Assembly: GCF_026914185.1 (NCBI RefSeq)
Contig: NC_070561.1
Coordinates: 8,246,001 to 8,310,000 of the forward strand
DNA length: 64,000 nt
Origin: Puccinia triticina
Lineage: Eukaryota; Basidiomycota; Pucciniomycetes; Pucciniales; Pucciniaceae
Direction of reading: 5' to 3'
The notes beneath the pieces were generated by a model. It was not told the origin of the DNA and did not search any database. It saw only the letters and a program-made list of their open reading frames with translations. Every line of letters starts with the position of its first letter. Position 1 is the stretch's first letter. Of the stretch, positions 47,391-56,649 are shown piece after piece. The translations under genes were made by a program, and so were the position numbers.

Positions 47391-48292
47391 TGGAGCTTTG
47401 CTCGGTGCTAGGCCGGCAACAGCGCTGGGAGGGGAAAAATTCCGCGAGAGCTGCCCTCAAAAATGGTCTGGATGAGAGTTGAGTTTGATCGAAGTGATAG
47501 CTGGGGAAGTGGTTTAGAGGTACGGCGGAGAGTTGATCTTTGCCGGCGGTTTTGTTGGAATGTCTTGCAAAAAAGGGATTGGGTGTTTGTGCGCAGAATC
47601 AGGAAATATCCGGATCAAAAAGAATCAATTGCTGATAGCCTCTGCCTTGGATCAGAACCGAATGCTATGGCCTCCTATCCTACAAGTTCGCCGGGAACTT
47701 GGATTCCTGGAGGCCTGTCACAGACGTGTCATCATCTCCTTGCGCGCCGTGCGCGCGCACCACACAAACAACAGAGACAAGAAAAGAAACAGAAAACAAC
47801 ACAGAGAAGAAAAGACAGAGAAATAGAACCAAGAGCTGAAGCACGAGACCAATAAATCATAAGAAAAGAAAAGAAAGAACAAAGAGGAATCATAATGTCA
47901 GCTAGCTACTTTATCAGAGCTAACTGATCAATAAAAAATACAAAAATCTAAGTATAAAGTAAAAAGAAACTCTATCAGCAAAATAGCGTGCTAATGCGCA
48001 ATGAGAAAAGTAAGCAGTACCCGTTTCAATAACCAAAACGCGTCTACGCAGTAAGTGTACCGCGCAACTAGGCACAAAAGAGTGCAACGCGTAACTAAGG
48101 CACTAAGAAATTACCTAAATAACATAATATGGTAAGAGGACGGTGCTCATCAACGAGAGAAGCGCTTGTCTTTGGAAATTACAAAATAAAAAGAGCGCTC
48201 ATCTTCTTGACGGAAAGAAACAAGGATTCACCTTGTCAGAGAGATGAGCCATTCTCCTTGATGAAGACTCAGACAAGAGAAAAATGAATCTA

Positions 48293-48603
48293 AGTATATT
48301 AAATCCACACTTTTGTGGAAATTTGGTTCATGGGTTCACCCTCCCCCTTTCCAAAAAGGCCCCAAAAGGGGGCTGCCAGTGTGGCAGTGGCCAACTTGGC
48401 AATGTTTCCCACATTTCCCATCTTTTCAGGCAGAAGTATGTTTGACTTTGCTGCTGTGAAAATTAAATTTAAAGTCCCCAAACATTAATGCCTCGGACTG
48501 ATCCCCCAATTCATGAAACATGAATGAAAAGGGACCGGATTCTCCCTCCTCTGCCTGTTGCAAATGCAAGGGGAGAGAGGCGGGCAAATGGTTGGTTTCA
48601 AAT
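48293..48603 (-). repeat. Dispersed repeat S, copy 2
   Basis: Inverse copy of 34978-35289, about 310 bp. It is followed by the GCAAGTGC motif array (to about 48900): CCTGCACAAGCGCAACAGGG, CCTGTGCAAGTGCAGCAGGG, CCTGCGCAAGTGCGACAGGG and so on, at irregular 50-70 bp spacing. Confidence 0.65.
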
Positions 48604-49379
48604 GAATTGCTCAGCCTGCACAAGCGCAACAGGGGAGGTTTTTTTTGTGTGTTCTTTTTTTTTTTTGGACCAGCCTGTGCAAGTGCAGCAGGGGGGCAGA
48701 ATAATACATTTTTCCTGGGGCAATTGCAAGTGCAAAGGCGGAGGGGTTTCTATCAGCCTGCGCAAGTGCGACAGGGGAGAGAGAAATAAGATTAACCCCC
48801 TCGGGCCCCTACAAAGGCAAGGGTGGAGAGGGTTATCGACCGACGGATTGTGTTCTACCTCCGCAAGTGCGAGAGGGGAACTGGATCCGTGGAGGATAGG
48901 ACACGGCCAGGACGCCTTTTTATGTTCACCCCATCAAGTCAAACCCCTCATTTTCGCGGACGACCTGAAACAGCAGCCCTGATACATCGTCCGCAACAGT
49001 CCGCACCCTTTCGGAGCAATCAAAACAAGAAACTGCTTGCGGGTTGGTGGCGCCTCCAACATTCGCACCCTTGCGACGCTGCGCCATTTAAACCCGAATT
49101 AGGAGCCCGTCTACTCGCCTAGCTCACTCTACATACTTGTCCCCCACGAGCGTTAATCCCCCGGCTTCGACGGAGGCGGCGGTGGCGGCCAGTCAAGCCA
49201 CCCGGACCTCCCCGACAGTCCGCGCACCTTCCCCGCTGGCCTGGTCTCTCCGGACACACCACCATCCAGCAAGCCCTTATCAGATGAGCCCGGCGGGTCC
49301 AAGCCGTGCTACTCGCCCCGCACACGCGGCCCTTCGATTCCCGTCGCCGCTGGCGTCTCCGGCCCGCGCGCCAGCGGCG

Positions 49380-49534
49380 AGGCTCGCACCACCCATGCCG
49401 GCGCCTTCAGACACTTCCCCCCCATCATCAGCCTCAACGGGGTGCGCTACTTTATCTTCCAGTTCCCGAAGCTGCGGGCCAATCCCAGGGTGACACCTCC
49501 AAAGCCAGTGGTGCCAGGCCTCATGACCATTTGA
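49380..49534 (+). pseudogene. Unassigned coding-like fragment
   Basis: One frame gives AGAFRHFPPIISLNGVRYFI then FQFPKLRANPRVTPPKPVV, ending at TGA 49532-49534. It reads like a real protein core with a Pro-rich tail, but no start, intron structure or family is recognisable. The GC-rich upstream sequence (49137-49380) has a Pro/Ala/Ser-rich frame that may be its decayed beginning. It lies within the insertion in hAT-1, so it may be a captured host fragment. Confidence 0.3.
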
Positions 49535-50600
49535 TGGCCCCAGCCGGTGGTGTCCAAGTTATTGGGCTCATGCAACAACCCCAACTGATATATCTTGTTT
49601 TATTGGGAGTACAACTTGGTGCTGAACTTGAGTCTTGAGCTCAGACCTACCCCAACATGAAATTATGCTGTTTGTGAAGCTTTTAAGGTCAAACAAACTT
49701 TGAATATTGTAAAAGGTCAAGTGAATTGAGTCCTGGACTCAATATATTTGCAGCCCAACAATCATGAATCATCAGACAAAAGGGAAAAAAACAATCCTGA
49801 AACTGGACAGAATTTTGACTGGAATGGAGGCTCATTTTTATAAGCTGCTGAATTTTCTGTCAATGTGAATTACAACTGGTTCCACTGAAAAAGTGAGGAT
49901 AGGTTTCTGCAACACTTGATGAATGACAAAAAGACCAATGTGGCTGTAGCACATCTGAAAATTTGTATCTTTTGAGCAGTACTTTACATGCAGGCAGTGA
50001 AACAAGAAGGTTATTCACAGTCAAATTTTACAAAACTTTGGAGCTAGATTTAAGACCTATATGACCAGAATTCAAGAATTTTGGTAAGATGGAAAGCAGC
50101 AGGTGATACTGATCAATCAATGCAATTAATCAACTTTTGAAAAAAATGTTCATGAATACCTTAAAATGTGTCCTACAAATTTCAATTGTGAAACCCCCTA
50201 ATTATAAAACACTCATGCTTGTATTTACCTTGATATCTGTGAGCCTGTGTCTCTAAAGTGACAACATGACAAAAGTAAGTTGGGTGGGCACTGATTGAAT
50301 TTTTTGGGATAAAGAAATACAAGCAGTAGAGAGAGATGATCTTTTATTAAGATTTAATATGGGCCAAGCTCTAACTGGAAATGTAGGCTGCCAACTGTGC
50401 TGAAAGAGTACAACAGTCTCCACTCACACCAAGGAAACGGTGGTGGGAATCAGAAGTAGGGTTTCTACTCTGCTCTGGTTTTTAAGGTCTTAACAAGAGA
50501 TAACCTGATTGATCTTTGAGGGTTGGAAGAAGGGAAGAGAAGTCAAGAGCAACAGGGTTTCCTCTGATATAAACAAGGTCAGTGAAAGAGGGTACTTACT
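49535..50600. other. AT-rich non-coding spacer
   Basis: No gene, tandem repeat or inverted repeat of note is seen. Confidence 0.45.
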
Positions 50601-50607
50601 GTCAATT

Positions 50608-50851
50608 AGAGATCGCTGAGTGGACCCGGGTACTCGTGGCGGGTGCGGGTACCTGCGGTCATTTTGGGCATATTTGCGGGGCATTGCCAGATGGCTGATT
50701 AAAATGAGCGTAAAGCCTGCGGGGGTGTCCGTTGCGCGGGTGGCAACCTTGGCCCTTGTGCCTTTGGCCGCTGGGCTTGGGCCTTGGGCCGGCGGTGGGC
50801 TGTGGAGTTGACGCCCTGGGGTTGCGGCGGCGTAGCCGCCTTGTACTCTAG
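50608..50851 (+). mobile_element. GGGTACCCG MITE left end followed by Helitron-type 3' region H5
   Basis: TAGAGATCGC with CCCGGGTACTCG and GGTGCGGGTACC (50608-50660) is the left end of the hAT-type MITE family. It changes within 30 bp to sequence shared with H2 (AATGAGCGTAAAGCC onward) and ends GGCGGCGTAGCCGCC, TTGTACT, CTAG (50848-50851), T. The Helitron may have picked up or cut the MITE. CTATAAATAGAG follows at about 50856 and could be a TATA box of an adjacent LTR remnant. Confidence 0.5.
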
Positions 50852-51719
50852 TACTCTATAAATAGAGAGGGCGTCTCCTGAGTCAAAAGCCCCATCATCA
50901 TACAAACCAACCAACAAATCACACTGCTCTCTTTTCAATTGAAAACCCGACCATTATATACCGTTGCTTTGTCTGAAGTCCAAATCTTCTTCTTCAAGGG
51001 CGCCTCTTGACGCGCTATCCTTTCTCAAACAACAGCTCTCGCGAGAAGGAACTTTCCCGCTATCTCCGTAAGTCACAACGAGTACTCCGGCCCTTAGTGA
51101 GTTAGCAAAGTCTCCTTTCTTCTGTCTCCTGGATCTTTTTCTTGAAGATCTTTTAAGGGGAAACATCAGCAAAACCAAACCTGAATCTCAGGCCCCCGCT
51201 GCATCAGGCACTCCTACACCCCTGTTATACAGGCCCTGAAAATCTACGGAGGGCACTTAAATACCCTTAGCTCTCAGAGTTAAGCCCCTCCGCTAAAAAT
51301 ATAAAAAATATTTTTCATTTTTCCCTTTTTTTGCCGGTATCCTCTACTCAAAACCGCGCTGTCATCCATTCTATCCAATACTGTTCTGAATTTTTTGCAG
51401 CTGGTGTAGCTAGAAGACATTAGTCTTGGCATCACCACCGCTGACACATAATAAATGGAAATAAACCTGACAAAAAGGCAAAGAAGAAACAAAAAAACTT
51501 AAAAATAAATCCACAGACAGATCTGTGTTAGGACCAAGAAAGAGAAAGAAAGGGAGGAAGGGATGGAAATGATAAGAATGGGAAAACAAGAAGAGAGGGA
51601 AAAAAAGAAGGGGATCTGAGAGGATCTCAAGGTTAAATCTTGGGGCTTGAGTCTTGAGGTCTGAAAGTCCTGCGCCGGCCGTTTACCTGGTCCTGAAACG
51701 CGCACCGGCTAGGCCACCA

Positions 51720-52360
51720 CAACGCCAGCTTGTGACAGAAGCACCGGATGTGCATAGTCATTGGATCCCATCTGTTGGTATCTGGTGGCTTGTTATTGTA
51801 AATTAAACTGTACATCTTGCTAGCCATGGTATTATTTTTACAGCCAGAGTCCGTAGTCTTCGCCAACATCTTCTGGAAAAGTTTTTTCTTTGCAAGGAGG
51901 CTTGCAATTGGACGCACGAGTAAAGGTCCCGGATGTTTCCATGCAATCATCTTGAGAGTTAAGTGGCGGACTGTGTACTCCAATGTAAGCCACCAAGTCC
52001 CCAATGAATGCAAATCAATTCCCCTTTGTTGTCCATACATTGGGGATGAGGGTGAACTTGGTGGCAAGCTTCTGAAAAATGAAATGTTAGTATCAAAAAC
52101 AAGAAACATAAGAAAGAAACCATGGCATACATTCAACTTGTCAAATACATTCTTTTTGAGCATCAAGTACAGTTTTTTTGACTCATCAGCGGACCATCTT
52201 TGGGCATACAAAACAGCCTTGTGGTTTGCATACTGGAAAGCCGCGCAAAGGTAAGGATCCTCAATCCAAGTCCATGGTAGGGCCTGGCGGATCTGCCAAA
52301 TCATGATGAGTTGATTGAGAAATTGATTGACAAATGCTGGCTTGGTCTGAAGAGACCTGC
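51720..52360 (-). pseudogene. hAT-1 transposase, central part
   Basis: Reads FVNQFLNQLIMIWQIRQALP, YLCAAFQYANHKAVLYAQRW, then a GT-AG intron after DKLNV (GTATGC donor, TTTTTCAG acceptor, about 52077-52137). KLATKFTLIPNVWTTKGN then meets a TGA stop and a frame change. LKMIAWKHPGPLLVRPIASL, TTDSGCKNNTMASKMYSLI and MHIRCFCHKLAL are conserved hAT core blocks including the catalytic TTDSG region. It stops at the 8-bp duplication 51720-51727 and continues at 47390. Confidence 0.75.
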
Positions 52361-53080
52361 TGTCAGCCCTCTGCTAGTATAGACACCGCAGAGGGCCAAA
52401 AGACAAAGCGCAAACGCGCTTCCTCAAGCACACAGCGCATACCCAGTGGCAGCAGGGTTGCTGACTAGCATGACAGACAAGTGCTCGCAACATACTGTGT
52501 AGTATAGTTGCGCGTTGAGTAGTATGCCCGCTTAACAGCGTGCAGGAAGTTGGGAGAAGAAGGGCCTCCAGAATTGGAGCTCCCTTCTCCCATATAGTAG
52601 GGGCACTCTCCGGAGAGAGTTTTCCCCCAGAGTCTTTTGGTACCAAGCCCGCCTACATTGTTGAGATATCAAAGATTGGGGCCTTTACCTCTTGAACTCC
52701 AACCTTTTCACCTCTTCATCTTCCTCTGTCCAGAACCTCCAACCTTCCTACCCTCTCCGCCAACCTCTACGCTCCACTCTCCTTGGCCCTTGACCTCACC
52801 TCACGAACACTAGTAAGTCTCTGACTTGGTAAGCTCAAGAGGCTCACCTCCTTTCCTCACTTTCCTTTGTCTGGCGCACGGATATTCAAGATCCCAGCAA
52901 GACCTTTGCTCCGCTAGGCCCCTCTTACCCAAGAGGGGTGGCTCCTCCTCTTGCGTTGACGGTTGAGTAGAGATAGACGTTAGTCTAAAGTTGTTATTTT
53001 GCGCTCCACCAGCGCTAGTCTAGACAATACTTAGTATCCGTTCATTCAGGATGCGGCCACTTCAGAGACCCACCCTGACA
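52361..53080. mobile_element. Solo LTR, about 720 bp, inside hAT-1
   Basis: It begins TGTCAGCCCTC and ends CACCCTGACA, like the LTR at 14006. The flanks CTGC and CTGGC may be a 5-bp duplication with one base lost. hAT-1 coding resumes on both sides. It has the palindrome CTCTCCGGAGAGAG near 52610. Confidence 0.55.
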
Positions 53081-53840
53081 CTGGCTGATGACAGTTTGTT
53101 TACTATCACCACCACCATTGGCTTCGGCATGATTGTTTTCAGCTACAGAGGGAGGCAATTTGGCACCACTAGCCTTTGCTTTATCTTGGTTGGGGTGCCC
53201 GCGGCTTCTTTCCTACAAATGTGTTGAACCATCACAATGGACCTTTAAATTCAAGGTCAATGTCTTGTGTGCACAACAGATTTTTACCACACCATTTACA
53301 TTTGTAGTTGATCTGTGTGTTGTTTTTTCACCTTTTTTCCAATAAGGCTCTTCAAAGAATTCAAATATTGTATCAAACTCCTGTTCCTTTTTTTCTTAGC
53401 TTCCCTAGGCTGGATTTCAATCAAGTTTTTGCTTTCCTGACTGTAGTCATAGTCTCATTGGCCTAATCACAAGATAGGATAATTACCATCAAGAAACATC
53501 CAATCATTATTCACTTGGCCGTTCAAGAAATCAAATTTAAGCATCTCAAGTGCTTATATGCGCACCTTTTTGGATGATTTCTTTGACTTCTTCTTTTTTC
53601 TAACAATAGCGGGAAACTGAGCTGCTTCAGTTGCAGAGGACTTGTCTTCTATGATCTGTTTTTTCTTGGCCCTTGATTTGGGTGGAGCGGCCAACCAAGC
53701 AGATTCTGAAGAAGGAGCAGCTGGAGCTTTAGCGGTTTTGCTCAAGCTGACACGGGAGTTGGGAGCTGTGGCAACCTTGTTTGGTTCCACAACTACCAAT
53801 AAAGCTCTGGTTGAGCGGCGGGTTTGAGATTATTCGGTTG
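53081..53840 (-). pseudogene. hAT-1 transposase, N-terminal part (basic region and BED-type finger)
   Basis: The minus strand gives RRSTRALLVVVEPNK, a Pro/Ala/Ser linker and a strongly basic stretch (SRAKKKQIIED, RKKKKSKKSSKK) that would serve as nuclear localisation signal. An intron-like gap follows, then TYKCKWCGKNLLCTQDIDLE and a diverged NLKxH-like end (FKVHCDGSTH), typical of BED zinc fingers in hAT transposases. A GNRGGG-like linker leads to the solo LTR. Stops near 53835 and within the finger show decay. No convincing terminal inverted repeat was found outside. Confidence 0.55.
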
Positions 53841-54036
53841 CATATCCACTGGCAATGGCATCCAGATCTTGAGTGCCCTTCTGTGGCGGGTTTTTTTGAT
53901 GGCATCTTTTAATTGGTAGGTTACTGCTGAACTAGAAATTTCAAAGAAATAATATTTGACTGACTGGAGTGGCAAGTCTGGCGAACTGGAAGCAGCAAGA
54001 AAGAGGGAACAGCCCTATTGTGTCAAACAAAAAAAA

Positions 54037-54420
54037 TCAGCGGTGAACACAATTGTACTGCACCCCTGTGGTGTCAGCGGTGGGATACTCCAGAGTGATT
54101 AAAGTCCCTTGATGGAAGTTGACTGGGATGTTCCAGTGGCTTGCAAGTCGTAGACCGGGTTTGATTGAATCCAAGGAGTTCACACCCAACCATTGATAAG
54201 TTTTGAGAAGTTCAGGCTTAGAGATCCAGAAAGTGATTTGTTGATATGAAGGGATCTGGCTATCTGAAGCGGTGATATGTTGATGTATCTTCAAATAAAG
54301 AGGAATGAGTAAATAAAATGATGTTGTTATTTTTGTCTCTTCTGAAAGTCTGGGGAACAATAGAATCCAGTGAGTACAACTTATAAGCTCTATCATACAA
54401 GTGTCACTAGATAGAAGCAT
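54037..54420 (-). other. Open frame, unassigned (127 codons)
   Basis: The frame contains SYQQITFWISKPELLKTYQW and LASHWNIPVNFHQGTLITLE, which read like structured protein. No domain is recognised, and a true ATG start is not evident. It may be part of the same mobile unit as hAT-1 or a decayed gene. Confidence 0.25.
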
Positions 54421-54646
54421 AAATTATCTGTTAATAATAGGGGAAATGAAAGTGAGATGTATGTGAAAATTGGTATGAGTGTAGATGGTGTAGTATAACC
54501 TGATACAGCTATCTAGGGGGTAGAGAGGTTTTACTTGCCAGCTGACATGTGGTATCAAACAAAGTAGTACTAGACCTTGCACAGGGGTTCAAACACCTTA
54601 ACAGCCGTTATTGTGTGTTAGTTGGCACTACGTTAGCAAGAACTAA

Positions 54647-54796
54647 GGCCCCGTTTGGAGCCGATATAATTGCGCGATATAATCTAGAAACTTGTGACAT
54701 CTGATCAAGTTTTGGCGGACCTGATCAGATGTCACATAGGATGTCATGCAAAAAAAATCATGTATCGCCTGGATTATATCGGCTCCAAACGGGGCC
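54647..54796. mobile_element. Tourist/PIF-Harbinger-like MITE, 150 bp, TAA duplication
   Basis: Ends GGCCCCGTTTGGAGCCGATA and its exact inverse; TAA on both sides (54644-54646 and 54797-54799). Inner arms TGACATCTGATCA / TGATCAGATGTCA also pair. Same family as 27707-29407. Confidence 0.85.
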
Positions 54797-54799
54797 TAA

Positions 54800-55496
54800 G
54801 AAATATAATAATAACTATTCACTACGTTAAAGAACAGTAAGGAATCTAGTTGTTACATATAGCAATAACAACAGTCCGCCATTTACAATAAGAAATTGCA
54901 CTCAATAATGTAACGTATTGTAACTACCCAGTCTTGTTATACCCAAGCTTGGTGCCATATCTGGCCTCGGGCAAGTTTTGTACTTGAATTGAATACCCTC
55001 AAAAATATTTCCCGCAAACTGCACTTTGTATGCTCCAGATATTTATGTACAAAAGTCTCAGAATGACTACACTGTGGTGCTTCACCTTTTGGCATTTAAT
55101 ACTTTCTCAAATCACATAACAGTGCCGCTAAATAACCTTTATGAGCTGGTTGGCACTCAGTCCCCAAACTCCACTCAATGTTGTACAAACTGTTCTTTGT
55201 CTTGATCAGCTGTTTGCGCTTGGTGGGGTGGAGGGGTTGCTGATGGAATGTAGAAGGAGGAATGGCAAGTGGGTGCAGGTTTTTTAGGTGGAAATTAAAT
55301 AGCATTTTGTCCATGATTATGGGTTTCCTCTGTCTGAGAACCCTTGTAACTTTTGGATACTTAAATGATAAGTTTGGTATCAGATTGAAATGATTGGTAA
55401 GGTGTAGCAATGTACACAATGGTAACTGAGTGAGCAAGTTAAACAGTATTGATTGCCCATCAGTTTTTATTGTAGTTTCTTCTGAATAAAGATGTC
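54800..55496. other. Spacer with an unassigned minus-strand frame (55096-55437)
   Basis: The frame contains LPLCTLLHLTNHFNLIPNLS and KRKQLIKTKNSLYNIEWSLG; no family is recognised. The rest is AT-rich without structure. Confidence 0.3.
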
Positions 55497-55608
55497 ATCA
55501 GGTACCTCTTTGCGGGTACCTTGTGTCCGTGGGCAGGTACCTGCCAGCAGGCAGCAGGTACCTGTTTGCGGGTACAGGTGCGGGTGCGGGTGCCTGGCCT
55601 GATGAGCT
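55497..55608. repeat. Short GGTACC-rich inverted repeat
   Basis: Bounded by CATCAGGTACC and GGCCTGATG, with internal GCGGGTACC and GGTGCGGGTGCGGGTGCC. It resembles the termini of the hAT-type MITE family without its interior. It directly precedes the element at 55615. Confidence 0.45.
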
Positions 55609-55614
55609 ACAGGT

Positions 55615-56509
55615 TAGAGATAGTCATTCGGTACCCGCGGCGGGTACCTAGTACCGCTTGGCAGGTACCCCCTTGCACCCGCCTCGCACCCGCGCAGCGG
55701 TGCCGGGTGCGGTACTAGGTACTGGGTTTTGGCCGGAAAGCGGTGCGGTACCTGGGTACCGCCTACAAGTACCTCCCACCCCCCGGGGGATTGAGAGCCT
55801 GGACTTGGTAGATCCAGCTCGGCAAAGGCCTCCCAGTAAGCTAGGAGGATTCCTCTCGGCGTATCCAGCTTGCCAAGGGGACTCCTCCCGCGGAGCTGGA
55901 TACATATATTGTATCCAGCTTGCGGATGCTGAAGAACCTCTTGATGAGCTGGAGAGGAGTCCCCTAGCCAAGCTGGATACATATGTATCCAGCTCACCGA
56001 GAGGAATCTTCCAAGGGAATTGGATGTGTCCAGCTTGCCGTGAGACCTTGCTAGCCGAGCTGGATATTGTGTATCCATCTTGGTGAGGGATGAGTCATCT
56101 TGGCAAGCTGGATACATATTATGTATCCAGCTTGGCAAGAGATGTCCACAGGGCGAGCTGGACACATATCCAGATCACTGGGTGGACTTGCCTCTTTGAC
56201 CGGAGCCATTCCTCTGGTCGAAGAGGTGTACATGCCTCCAATCGGTTGGATCAATTCCTCCGGTCAGAGGTGTGTATTCCTCCTGAACCGGAGGGATTCC
56301 TCCGGTCAAAGAGGAGAGCCAGTGCTTGCCGGGAGGAGTCCCTACCAGCAAACAGTGGTCTTTTTGCCCTCCAGCTTGTCGCAAAGGGCGGCAACAAACT
56401 GGATGGAGCAAGCAGGACAGCAGGACGCTGCCACACCAAAAAATATCACGGGTGGTACCCGCAGTACCAAAAAGTGGTGCGGTACCCAGGTCCCAAATGA
56501 CTATCTCTA
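55615..56509. mobile_element. hAT-type MITE with GGTACCCG termini, 895 bp
   Basis: The TIR is TAGAGATAGTCATT (right end AATGACTATCTCTA). CTACAGGT (55607-55614) and CTACTGGT (56510-56517) form an 8-bp duplication with one mismatch. Subterminal GGTACCCGCGGCGGGTACC and GCGGTGCCGGGTGCGG resemble 11285-12577. The interior is palindromic satellite P5. Confidence 0.7.
55800..56340. repeat. Palindromic satellite P5
   Basis: Alternating GGATACATATATTGTATCC, CAGCTTG, CAAGCTGGATACATA and GAGCTGG units; later CCTCTGGTC / GACCGGAGG and AACCGGAGGGATTCC. Each block is an imperfect palindrome. AACCGGAG-type units are shared with P1. The long frames crossing it are artefacts. Confidence 0.65.
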
Positions 56510-56649
56510 CTACTGGTACCTCCCAAAATACCCCCCTGGGCACCGGTGACCCTGGGACATGTCACATGTATGTATGTGGCCCCCAGGGCCCAGATATCCA
56601 CAGCACCCACCCACTCTGTCCGCACCAAATCATAATACACACCTTTGCC

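Larger units (their letters stand above)
47391..51719. mobile_element. 4.3-kb insertion that splits hAT-1 (8-bp duplication CAACGCYA)
   Basis: hAT-1 stops in HKLAL on one side and resumes in IALIVNAG on the other. CAACGCTA (47383-47390) and CAACGCCA (51720-51727) flank the insert, and removing it restores one frame. The ends TGGAGCTTTGCTCGGTGC and (inverted) TGGTGGCCTAGCCGGTGC are a weak TIR. The 8-bp duplication suits hAT. The insert contains repeat S copy 2, the GCAAGTGC array, a gene fragment, part of a GGGTACCCG MITE and a Helitron end, but no recognisable transposase. Confidence 0.6.

Noticed and set aside
49137..49493. Pro/Ser/Ala-rich 118-codon frame as a secreted or structural protein
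   Set aside because: GC-rich sequence opens all three frames here; only a short downstream patch in another frame looks coding.
45660..54650. Terminal inverted repeats of hAT-1 (GCTAACGT near 45682 and its inverse near 54630)
   Set aside because: The match is about 10 bases with gaps and no 8-bp duplication was seen; too weak to set the ends.
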